DNA from: Cristatella mucedo
Taxonomy: Eukaryota; Bryozoa; Phylactolaemata; Cristatellidae
NCBI GenBank assembly: GCA_009760855.2
Contig: WPIO01000023.1
Location: 1,801,501-1,865,500 of the forward strand
Direction: 5' to 3'
Length of the DNA: 64,000 nt
Part shown: piece after piece, positions 11,610-23,600 of the stretch
How the letters are laid out: each line of letters starts with the position of its first letter
How positions within the stretch are numbered: position 1 is the first letter of the stretch
Made by a program: the position numbers and the translations under genes
Notes under the pieces: model-generated
The model's input: only the letters and a program-made list of their open reading frames with translations
Databases searched by the model: none
What the model was told of the DNA's origin: nothing

Positions 11610-14600
11610 GTAAGTCAAGCAGCGTGCTTACCCGTTACCCTCGGCACCGCGCATTGAACAGTGCGGTGCGTTGCAGCGACGATGATCATTCCTCATGAGC
11701 GAGCGGCGTTTCCGCACGAGCGAGTTACTCGTCGGTGCACATGCGTACGAATTATTGTGCATTAGACGAATGCCATCTCTAGATAATGCCGCGCGCGTCC
11801 AGTCGCTCCTGCTCTCTGACCCGGCACTAGAAAGAAGCCGGCGGCGGGTTGCTGCCGTTCTTAACGCCCGGCTATTCCTGTCAGTATCCATCAATAGTAA
11901 CAATTATGATAGGAAAGCGTCGTTATAGCACCCTAAGAGAACCAATCCACTCACTTTCTATGCACTTCGCATAGGCCGGAAAGGAAGCCTGTCGTATGAT
12001 TAATAGTAATAGTAGTAGAAATAGTAATAGAAAACCAGTCGTTGCATGCATAAGCAGATAAAGGTAGATTTACTTGGACGAAGCGCGTACTCTAAGGAAC
12101 GGGCAAGTTTCTAGTTTCGCTTTAAATATCGCGAAGTCAATGGATGTCTTAACAGGCTGTGGAAAAAGTGAAGAGTAGCTTCCTCGACTAGCTTTCTCGT
12201 CTTTTTCAGTAGCAGAAGAAGATCCCTAGCGGTTGCTAGTTGCGAGGGCGAGGCTTCCCAGTTTCAGAGTTGACATTAGGTGGGTGCCCGTGGAAAAGGC
12301 TCGAACGCCAGCCATGCCCCGCGAGGCGCCGGCATGGCTGCCGTTCGGCAAGTCTTCAGCTGCAGACAGAGGCGATAGGCCGAGCTTTGGCCAGACCAAG
12401 GTATGGCTACCCTACTGCCAGCCTCGGCTACTCACCACCTCAACTGCTCTCTCCTGACTCTTGCTATGCTTCCCACTTTCTCTTTGTTGCGTGAGACGAA
12501 GTCCGTTGGCTACCGAATGCGTACCGAAAGCCGCTTAGGCTGTGAGTGCGCTATACAAAACTCTCCTGCAGCGTAACGCCCACATGGTCTTTATGACTTT
12601 GTGGAGTTACTGACGGAGATACATTACATTACATTACGAGAGCTGCGCCACCGGCTGAACTGGCTGAGGTGCAGCCCTCGAAGTTCTGAGTGATGCTAGA
12701 TTTGCCAGCACTAATTTTCTCAGCTGTCATGCACACAGCTCAGGATGTGCGCATGTGGCTCGAATGGCAAGCCATGCAGCTGAGAGGAGGCACGTGCACG
12801 TGCTACGCATATGCACACAGGCTTTCCTTAGACCTGAAGGAGCCTGCTGGGCAGGCTGGTCGCGATGGGGCCCTTCGGCATTTCCACGGTTTGCTATCCC
12901 ATACAAAGACCTCGTCTTAACAGTGGCTATGGCCGTGGATGTCGGCAATGCAAGCTTCGTGGCAGTTGAGAGAGTCGTAAGTATTGGAAGATCGCAAACG
13001 ATCAAAGCGAAGGTAGAGCTTCGTGTAGCGTGCGTAGAATGTGAAAAGAAGGGGTCCCGTAAAAAGGACTTTGGGGCACCCTTATTTTAAGGGCTCACTT
13101 GGTCCTTATACATAGATGCTATAAAAATTTCCCAGTGAGAGAGGACCTAATTGGATTTACAAAGCTGAATGGTTAAGATGTTGAAAAAAATCCGTGTTTT
13201 ATTTATATCGAGTTTCAGCTGCACGAGGCTTATTGGCATACTCATTTGTTTATTTCTCACGTTAATGTCTGCACACATTGTGCTTGTCAATGTCAGTGGG
13301 AAGAAGGAGAGTCTAAATTGGGGGGATAGAAGTGGACGAAGCACTGACCTCTCAGGTTCCCACCCTTAATGAGGTTCATCGGGCGATCGCTGGCAGCAAT
13401 GCTCTGAAGTTTCTCACTGAGATAAGATGTAGACCATTACTGTTAAGTGGCAGTGATGCCCATGCAAGCTGTGCGGTGCTCAAGAAGGACTTGGTGATCA
13501 ATTGCATCAAACCCCGCCAAAAGGCTGCCTGGATGTGTATTGCTGAAGGCAGTTTTAAAATCTACCCAGAAGGTCCAAACGAGTGAAATTGATAACAAAA
13601 TAAACAGAACAGCCCAACTCACGATTTATTTAGCATGTCAACCTCAGCATGGACAGTAAGAGCACTAATGCTAATAGGATTGGTCCCTTCCCTAATTAGC
13701 TATCACTTCTGCTATTCGAGCTGGCTAAGACTCAACACGTTACAGAGTTACATTGGATGGTGCAGCATGTCCAACTGCTAGCAATTTGTCCCACAATCCG
13801 GTCGGTGATCTGACGTTACTGTCTAGAGTTCTCAGCTGACGATGTAACTCGTTGCATAGATGTCCAATGGGGTTAAGGTTTGGACTCTGATGACAAATGC
13901 AAGCCTGTGAAATGAGTGGTCTGTCTGCAAACTGGAGCACAACTTTTGCAGTATGCTTTAAATCTTTGGCCAGTTGATAAATAAAATTAGTGTTGATACA
14001 TGCAATTGCCAAATGATAAATACAATTGTTTGAGGTTTGTTTGGCAACGTGCGACATCAAAACCTCAACTGGTCAAATTTGTTGGTCGCACTGTGCATGC
14101 GGTCAGCGCCCGTGTCAAACCAATAGGCTTGTGAGAGATTCTGGAACAGCGCTGGCTGCCGGCAGTTGCATTGGCAGCTGACCAGTGGTCGCTCGTCTCC
14201 CTATCTGCACAGGTATTTCGAAAGAGACGTTTATGCCGAGCACGAGCAGATCCTGTTCGTAAATCCCGACGTGGTCCAGCTGCTGAAGTTATGTGAAGGT
14301 ACTTTGGGCGCTTTTGCGTTGGTTGACACCGCTTTTGCAGCATGAAACCCCACAACTCGGTCGCATGTGCCCGGCTTCAGTGGGCTCAGCTCCTTCGTAC
14401 AAGTGTTGACTGTCATGCCTAGGGCTGTCCTTTTTTCGGATCGTATTCGGCCTGCTTGCTCGTGGCGCAGTAGTCGCATATAGTCTGCCTGCTCCAAGGC
14501 TGCCACTCGCTTTAGCTGGCCCATTATTCAATGTCATTGTCTCTTCATGTTCACCTAGCATCTGGTGCCCCATTGATGCACGATCGAAGTGCGTTGATGC

Positions 14601-17600
14601 ACACGATCGAAGTGCTTCGGGAAGCTTGCGTTTCACTTGGGCTAGAGAGAGGAGAGTTTTGTGTTCAGTCACTGCTGCTAGTGCCTCCAGTAGTGTCCAG
14701 TAGCTGCGTGGGTTATGGTGCCAGTGTTGTTTACCGATTTACCAAGCACGAAGAAGCACGGCTGCCGTTTCGTGAGCAGCCGTGCTTCTGGCCTCTCGGT
14801 GCGACCCCCGTGGCTGGCACTGCAGCTGCTGTGTTAAACTGTGCAAACTGTCATCCTAGTAATGAATGCGGACCCATGAATACATGGTGCAGCTGATGAT
14901 GAGGGCTGTGTATCCTTCTGGAGACAGCTTTGCAGCAAGTGGAAAGCGATACCTCTTGCAACTGAATAGCCGGCTTCCAAATGCAGCAATAGAAGCAGCA
15001 GCAGCTGCTGCTGTAGTTTAGTGCCGCCTTCTCAGATCAGAGGAGTTCTTTGAGTTTTGACCAAGCCTGCGTGATGCAACGACGCGGCTGGGTATCCGAT
15101 CGATCGGCGCACCGGGGAGCTTGTAGAGAAGCTTGCTCGGAGCCTCACTCAGAGTGTCGGCCGTTCTGCCCTTTGCCATCAATTCCAGCGAGTCTAGGGT
15201 AAAAAGCGCTCGTCGATGCCCAAAGGACTTACTACTGAACTTGGGAACTCGACAAGCTGCACTTCCGGTGCCCATCGGCAGCCGCATTCTATTAAATATC
15301 TCATGACTCGGACAGCACCTACCCAAGATGCCTATAGCGAGTTAATTTGCATGTTGTGGCTTGGTGCCTGTCATTTCATGTGTCTGGGACCGAAAGAGGA
15401 ACAGTCGGAGCTGCTTCTGGAGCTTGAAGTTGGCCTTCCGTCTGCCATGTCGATTGTCCTACGATCGAGCAGCTGTCAACTGAATGCACCGGGTTTAGAG
15501 TGCTTCGTTTTCCATTGTGTCACAGCCCCCCTCAGTGAGCATCTGTTGCTTGGAGGTATTTTCAACAGTCCTGTAGTGGCTCATAATATACTATATGGCC
15601 TTAGCCCTCTCCTCTCTCCCCCCCCTGAGCCAGGCTCAACCCCTTTCTGGATGGCTACCGGGCTTCCAGGAGAGGCTACCCGTTTCTAGTAGCTTCTTGG
15701 GCATCACTCCTCAGGCATGCAAATTCGAGATGTTTCTCCAGGGGATCTACCATTTTATCCTCGACAGAGGAAATACTGGCAATTTAAAGCCGAGGCTCTG
15801 CTTAGCCCTGTATTGATCGTTATAGGAACAGCAGCAGTTGCAAGAGCTCAGCCGGTCGAGCACTTGACAGCTAACCCGGAAGTTTAGGAATCTTTCCAAA
15901 TCGAGCCGATATTCCTGTTCGGCAAACGTTACAGCCGACCTACGGTCATTATTTTAGAATTGAAATTGCACATCCATGGTCAGTTTCCGGAGGAGCTATC
16001 ATTAAGAGGGCAATCATAATTTTGTTATCGAATGAACTATTTTAAGGCAGCTATAAAGTGGCCTGCCGAGTGGTACCTTCTCATGAAATTTGGTTGGTAC
16101 ACCCGGAACACTGTTTTCCATGATGTGGAATGAAAACTGCAGTTGCGCTATGCCTATTGTAGAAATGGCAGCTGTATCGCAGTTCGAATATGTAAGGAGG
16201 CTGGCTGGCCCGGGCCATCGGAGGTCATAGCATGAGAATAACCATGCACTATGCCATGAAATTGTGTTTGTACACTCGGAGTGCTGTTGTTTTCTATAAT
16301 GTGGAATCATGACCGCAGTTGCACGATGCCTATTATGGAAATGGCAGCTGTATCGAAGTTCGAAATTGCAAGGCAGCCCGGGTCATGGGAGGCCATTGTG
16401 TGAGAACAGACATTTGCACAACATTCTGTGGATAAACCGGGAATGCTTGTGTCTAAAGATTGAATTCAAAACCAGTTTTTTGGTGCTTATTGTGGAAATG
16501 GCAGCTGTATCACAGTCAGAAAATGTAGGACTGCTTCTTGAGCCGGCCCATTGGAGGCCATTGAACAAGAACGAGTCTGCAATTGCATAATATTTAGTGG
16601 GTTAATCCGGATCACTTGTTTTTTTTATAAATGTTGAATCAAAACAGCAGTTGTGCGACACCTATCTTTGTAATAGCAACTGTGTGGCAATATGAGTATT
16701 TAGGGAGGCTGGATGGCCCGTGCAACTGGAGGTCATATCTTGAGAACGGGCAACCGAAATGGCATGAAATTCAGTGGATAAACCCGTGTTAATAAAATAA
16801 ATAAATAAAACCGATAAACCCGTTAAACAGTGTTTTCTGTAGTAAGAAATCAAAACCACAGTTGCAGTGTTTATCCTGGAAACGGCAGCTGTAGTGGCCG
16901 TTGGAATATTGGGGGTGCTCATTCGGCCTAGTCATTGGAGGTCATAGCATGAGAATTCGAAAACGAAATCGCATGTTATTTGACGCTGTTAACCTGGAAC
17001 ATGGTTTCTTATAATCTACAATTAAAACCGCAGCCTTGCAAAGCTTTTTGTGGAAATGGCAGCTGCATCACAGTTTGACGGTTTAGGGCTGCCATTTGGG
17101 CTCGAGGCCATAGCATGAGAACTCGCAAGCTCAATCGCATGAAATCTAGTTGGTAAACGTGGAATACTGTTGGCTATAGCATGGAATCAAAACCCGAAGT
17201 TTTGTGAAGCTTTTTGTAGACATGGCAACTTTATTGCAGTTCGAATGTTTTGGGTTGCCGTTTGTGCTGGGCCATTGGTAGCCATAGCATGAGAATGTGA
17301 CAGCAAAATCGCATACAATTTTGTGAGTTAACTTGGGTTAACTAATCATACTGTTACCTATAATTTAGAATCAAAATTACAAGTTGTGGGAAGCATTGTT
17401 CGGAAATGGTAGGATATCGCCGGTCGAAAGTGCAGAAGGGGCTGGTCGATCCATTGGAGCTCCATTTGAAGCCATAGCACGAGAAAATTCAAGTGAAATT
17501 GTGTGAAATTTGGTGGGTAAACCCGTAGCACCTTTCTATCTAACTTGGAATCAAAACCGCAGTTATCTAAAGTTTATTATGGAAGCTGTATTGCAATTAT

Positions 17601-20600
17601 TCGTGGGACCCTGGTATATACTGTAAATATGTGAAGTGCCTGGCCAGAAACTAGGTAATCTTTGGGGTCATACAAACGAAGCTTTTTCCTGCCGTTGGAC
17701 ATTTCAGCCAGTTTTTTTGGTATCTTTAGACATCTTCAGTTGTTTACCACAAATGATCGCCTTGGAGAAGTTGGTGGGCAAGGCATTTGCAGTGCTGGTA
17801 CTCTGCGGTGGCCTTTGGTATTGAGTGACTCCTCAGCATGGTCCAGAGTTCAGGTTATCAAAACAATGCAAGCGTTCGACCTATATTTGCACGTGCACAA
17901 GCTGTCGTGAGCATGTGCATGCTTGTGTCTTGCTGTTCATGCTTGCCCTTGCATGTAATGGAATGTAATTTATCTCTGTCTGTAACTCCACAAAGACTAT
18001 GTGGGTGTTACGCAGGAGAGTTTTGTATAGCGCACTCACAGCCTAAGTGGCTTTCGGTACGCATTCGGTAGCCAACAGACTTCGTCTCATGCAACAAAGA
18101 GAAAGTGGGAAGCATAGCAGAGTCAGGAGAGAGCAGTTGAGGTGGTGAGTAGCATGGAAGTAATAATAATAATAATAATAATTCACTTGATAAAGTGCCC
18201 TCAGAGAACTTAATCTCTCTCTAGGCGCTTTACATTTGCTGTAAAGTGAAATGCAATTGAATGGTAAGTAAAATCATGCTTGAAAAACAAACGAAATGAA
18301 TAATATGGTTAGGGGTGACATGCACAGGGTCAGCATGCAAATGTGGTTAGTGGCAGCATGCACAGTGTCAGCACGCATAAGCACATGAAAGACGAATCAC
18401 AGGGACCCACTAAATGCTGTCCTAAATAGGTGTGTGTTTAGGTTCCTTTTAAATGTGGTCAGGTCAGGGGATGTTTTGACGCAGGTCGGGAGGGAGTTCC
18501 AGGCTTTGGGAGCATATGAACTAAATGCACGGTCTCCAAAGGATTTAAGGTTTGTATGAGGTATTTCTAGACTGTTGGATTCCGAAAAGCGGGTGGTACG
18601 ATGCTTGGCCTGATGGGGGAGTATGTTGGAGAGATAGGCTGGAGCCAAAGGATGAAGGGACCTAAAAGTGAGCGACAAAACCTTGAAGTCAATCCGTTGC
18701 TTGACTGGTAGCCAGTGCAGGTCGGCGAGAAGTGGAGTAAAGTGGCAACTGCGACGCTCACGACAGACAAGCCTAGCTGCAGAGTTTTGCACAAACTGCA
18801 ATCGCCTGATCGCACATGCTGGTAGGCCAGTAAGCAGTGAGTTGCAGAAGTCGAGACGGGATGTCACGAATGCATGAACTAACTTGGACGTGGTATCTTT
18901 ATCTAAACAAGCCCGAATTTTAGCAATGTTATGAAGCTGAAAATAGGCGGATTTGACTGTGGAGCTGATATGGTCGTCTAACGAGAGGTCGCTTTGGAAT
19001 ATGACACCTAGATTCCGAGCTGATTCGACAGGAGATATGCTGGCAGAGCCAATTTTGAGAGTCAGCATTTCCAATCTCTGGATCACACTGGGTTTGCCCA
19101 TAACTAGTAAGTTAGTTTTATCATCGTTAAGTTTTAGAAAATTTGCTGCCATCCATGTGCGGATGTCATCAATGCATGCAGCTAGTGAGTTGAGAGAATT
19201 TGAGGTGCTCGAAGGCTGGGAGGGATCAAAGCAAAGGTACAACTGAGTGTCATCCACATAGAAGTGAAAGCCTAGATTGTGCTTGGCAATCACATCAGCA
19301 AGAGGGAGAGTATAAACCGTGAAAAGAACCGGACCTAGGACTGAGCCCTGAGGTACTCCATATTTCAGAGGTATTTCAGATGATCTTTGTCCATTCACGT
19401 CAATACTCTGGAGTCTCCCACTGAGATAGGACCTGAACCACTGCTGCAGAGCAGTGCCAGTGATGCCCAGGCGAGATGAGAGGCGCTCTAGAAGAACTTT
19501 GTGATCGATGGTATCAAAAGCTGCCGAAAGATCGAGCAAAACAAGCAGAGACACTCTACCCATGTCTGCATTCCTAAGTAGGTCGTTGTATACCTGAAGC
19601 AATGCTGACTCTGTGGAGTGATTAGCTCTAAAACCAGACTGGAACTTACTAGCAAGGTGTGAGGTTTCGATATATGAGTTCAGCTGGTCCGCCACGACCC
19701 GTTCGAGTGTCTTTGATAGGAATGGTAGACGGGAAACTGGGCGGTAGTTGCTCAAGTTCTCTTGGTCATGTGTAGCTGTCTTGAGAAGTGGCCTAACTAC
19801 AGCTTTTTTGAAAGGTACTGGGACATGACCTGAGGCTAATGACAAATTAATTATGTTAGTTATGCATGGCAGCAGCAGATCAATGCAACGTAGCAGCAGG
19901 ACAGTGGGAATAGGGTCCAGAGGACTTGTTGTCTTCTTTGATTGAGATACGAACTTTGAGATAGGACTAGATCACTAGTAACCTGCTTAAATGCATACAT
20001 TGAGGTGCAGCCAGGAACCGAGGAACAGCATTCTAGTGGGGAGGTTGTCATCGCAGGGCTGGATTCCCTGATCTTGTCTATCTTCTGCACAAAGAATCGA
20101 GAGAAGCGATCGGCTAGATCATCATTAGGATCATCAGGTTAGGAGCTAATCTGGGAACGGTTGAGGAGATGGTTTCTTGTCGAAATCAGCATTTTTGGAT
20201 TGTGCATCTGTGATTCAACAATGTTTTTATAAAAACTAGACTTAGCCTTTGCTAGGATCGATTGGTACAACCTACAGTAGTCTTCATATGCCGTAGCAGC
20301 TCAGGACCGTTGAAAAGAATTGAGCCATAGTCGGCAGCAGGAGAGTAGTTGTCGTTGCATAAGAATCGTGGCAGCGAGTTCCACAGTCTAGGACCTGCAG
20401 AGCATGCATGTTAGTTACTCGCCTGTTAGTGAGTCTTGCAATTCGGAAGTAGCGTACTCTACCTAACGTTTTGCTTCCTTCTGCATAGGCCCGAACCTTC
20501 TAGTGTTGCAATTCTAGTGTTACACGTCGTACTATGCCACCATTGGGATTGCTAGCCTTTTTTCGCAATAAGTATTTTGTTTTACGTTTCTGTGTTTGGA

Positions 20601-23600
20601 ATTGTGACACGTCTTATAAGTGCGTGTAGTTTTCTGATCGTTCTGTTCCTACCGAACTGTCGGCAGTGAAGTGATATGCGAGCGCTCTCTGTTAGGAAAG
20701 GGTAGTGGAACCGCAAAGTTCTCTTGGTATACTGTTTGAAAAGTGCAATAGCTTTGCTGAACTGCAGCAAAGGTAATGATATTGCATTTTCCTATGGGGT
20801 GCTCGCTATGCAGGCTTATTTGCCCCGAGTCGGCTCCTTCAATATCGCTAGATGTGAGTTTTGTTCTTACTTATCATTGTGCCATTTGTAGAATCAGACT
20901 CGCCAAGTTTGCTGGAGTCACTTGGACTTTCACAGAAGCAGCTTGTGTTCCTACCTGTAAACAACCACGACACTGCCGACAGTGCTGGCGGCTCACATTG
21001 GTGGGTAGTAATTGCTCCTGTTATGCTGATGGAACGAAATGCCCGACTCAACATGCCTGAAACTGCCTGTCATACTTGATTTGGCTTGTATAGCACTAAA
21101 ACATGTGAATGACTGGCTCTGAGTACTGATGTCCGTGTCATTGTTATCGTAATGATCACATCCGTTAAACCATTACCATCTTCGACATCCATGCCGAAGT
21201 CATCATAAGTACCAGTGCATGTGACCTTTATGTTGAGAGTATGGATCACCACTCTAAACCGTGCTTTGCTGTCTGTGCTGGACTTTCCATTGAAACCGAT
21301 TTCCACTTTTTCAAATGTCGTCGAAAGATCGGGAACCCCCAGTGCCACAACTCTCGTCATTTTTGGAAACTGTCATTTGACACTCACAACCCAGTCGTTT
21401 CAATGTAGTGAATGTTCGTGGATTCAGCGTCAATTATTTATTAGCATAGCAACAACAGTAGTGATCTTGAGCAGACAGCAGATATATTTCTCATGATGCT
21501 GTGACAGTTACATAACTGAAGACAGAAATTCTTCTGGTCTCCATTATAAGATAAATATCACTTATTGTAACACTTGTCTTCCATAATCTTGACCAAAATC
21601 CAAACGGGTTGTCTGTAGTTTTGCATCCTGTCAGACTCTGGCCTATTCGAATGATTCCATGTCATAGGATATTGCTTTTGACCTCTTTATAATTGAGCTC
21701 ACGGCTGGTCCTGGGCAGTCGTAATTTTTCTAAGCCTATTAATGCTGAAGGGCCCATATTTTTGGTAGGTCAGCTATGGAGTCAGCTTCTAAAACATTCA
21801 GAATTCCTAATCTTGTGCTAGCTGTGGTGTTATTGCAAAATATTCTGCTGCATACGTGAGAAATTACTTTGTTGTAATGTCTGTGGTAGATGGACTGCTA
21901 CCACTGCTGTTGGCTGAACAGCATTTTGGTAGGCACTACTCCATAATTGGCAGAAATGGTAGCAGACTAGTCTGCGAATGCAAAGTGATACGCCTGGTAT
22001 AAATATACTGGTCTTGCACGTTTGGAGTGACATTTGTATATTTGCACACTTTTGGTATTGGTCGATTGTGCAGGGCATTCCTGGGTTATTTTTTGGTGCC
22101 ACTACCACATTGCCAGATCTTATCGTAGATTCAGATTTGACTGGTTTGTCTAACCTTTATGATCTTGTGACCGTTAGTATTATTTTAGTGTAAACGAATA
22201 ATTAATCCGTATAGCACCTTAGTAGCCAAGGGGCTGTGCACGCAGCACTGATTTGCTAAAAGCATTAGTGTCAAATCGACACGGCATTATCAAGCATCTC
22301 ATTTTTCCTTTTGCTTCTATGGTTTTTATTTGGTTTATGGATTCTGTACTTTTTGTTTTTATTATCTGACTTACATCTATGCCACGGTATTGTAGACCAG
22401 CTAATATTGCTGGTTAGTATTACTTACTGGTGAAGAAAAGCATGGTCGCATTTGGAAGCATTTCAGAAGTAGACCTATTAAATAAGAACAAAAATAATAA
22501 TAGTAATAGGTCGTTTGTTAAACTGTAGGGGCTCGTGCGCGCGATGGTGGCGCGACGAAGATGAACGATGCCCTACAAGTGATGTGTGGCGCTGACAAAA
22601 ACGACTGTATTGGATTATACGCAGGCAGCGCTAAACGTGCAAGCGTACATACAGATGAAGATGTGGCCGTTGTGGAAGCAGCCCCGGAGCGCGAAGAGAA
22701 AGGAGAGAGGGAGAGAGGGGATAGCGTCCACACAGACCAGTGGACAAGCAGAAAGTCTCTTTGCTGCAGGACTAGCCGGTCATGGACCACAGCTGACTTG
22801 TTGCAATTAAATCCAGCTTAGTCAGCCGATACTGTCCAACTGCAGCACCTAATGAGATGGTACTTAGCATCCCGTTGGTGGGTGGAGTGGTGTGAGTCTG
22901 GCTGGGGCTGAACAGCCTTGCCGGCATGGCCATGCCCACAAAGCAGCTTTAGAGAACTAAATCTCTATCCAGGCTTTTACAACCCATTGTAACAGAATCA
23001 TCAATAACCAACTGTTAATTAATGCTTGGCATCATGCTTAGACGAGCTTGCAAAAGCATCTTACTTAGATCATCAGTTTGCTAAATCACACAAAAAGACA
23101 CTCTTGTGAGTAGGTCCTCTGACTAGCAATCTGCACTTAATCATTTACTGTACGCACACAAAGCGCATGGGAACAAAAAGACAAGTTCACTGGGGCACAA
23201 GGAAAGCTGAGCAGAACAGGTGCCTCTTTAGCTGAGACTTACTTAAAAGATGCAAAGCTGTTTCATGTAGCGACCAAACCGGAAGCAGTTCCAGACTTTT
23301 TGTGCGTACGAACTGAAGTCCAATCACCAAGAGACTTCAATCTAGTGCTAGGTACTGCGAGACGACTGGAAGCAGATGAGCTAGTGGTGCAAGAAAGTTT
23401 GTGGGAAAGTTTGCGATCAAAAATGTAGCAGAACTCGTTAGTTGCATAGGCAGAAGTAATCGATGACCGTTTTTAAGTTCGAGGCAATGCTTACTAAGCA
23501 GCTGTGCGCACAAGGCTGGGCGCTGGGCAGTCCTGCTGAGCTGCAAGGCTGCTTGCTGCTGCTTCGTTTAGCATCGTGGACCGTGGGATGTGATCATTGG

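Noticed and set aside
13332-13586. 84-codon ORF with PTLNEVHRAIAGSNALK, LINE-linker-like
   Set aside because: It resembles the linker before LINE reverse transcriptase, but no other block is nearby, so support is too thin.
15018-15326. Minus-strand ORF with K-S-F-G-H-R-R-A, possible LINE remnant
   Set aside because: Resemblance to the S-F-G-D-R-A-F motif of LINE-A is limited to a few residues, with no supporting nucleotide similarity or tail.
21001-21080. SENP8 exon 3 read-through (W-V-V-I-A-P-V...)
   Set aside because: It departs from the family right after S-H-W, while splicing to 24203 restores T-L-L-V-W and H-Y-D-S.
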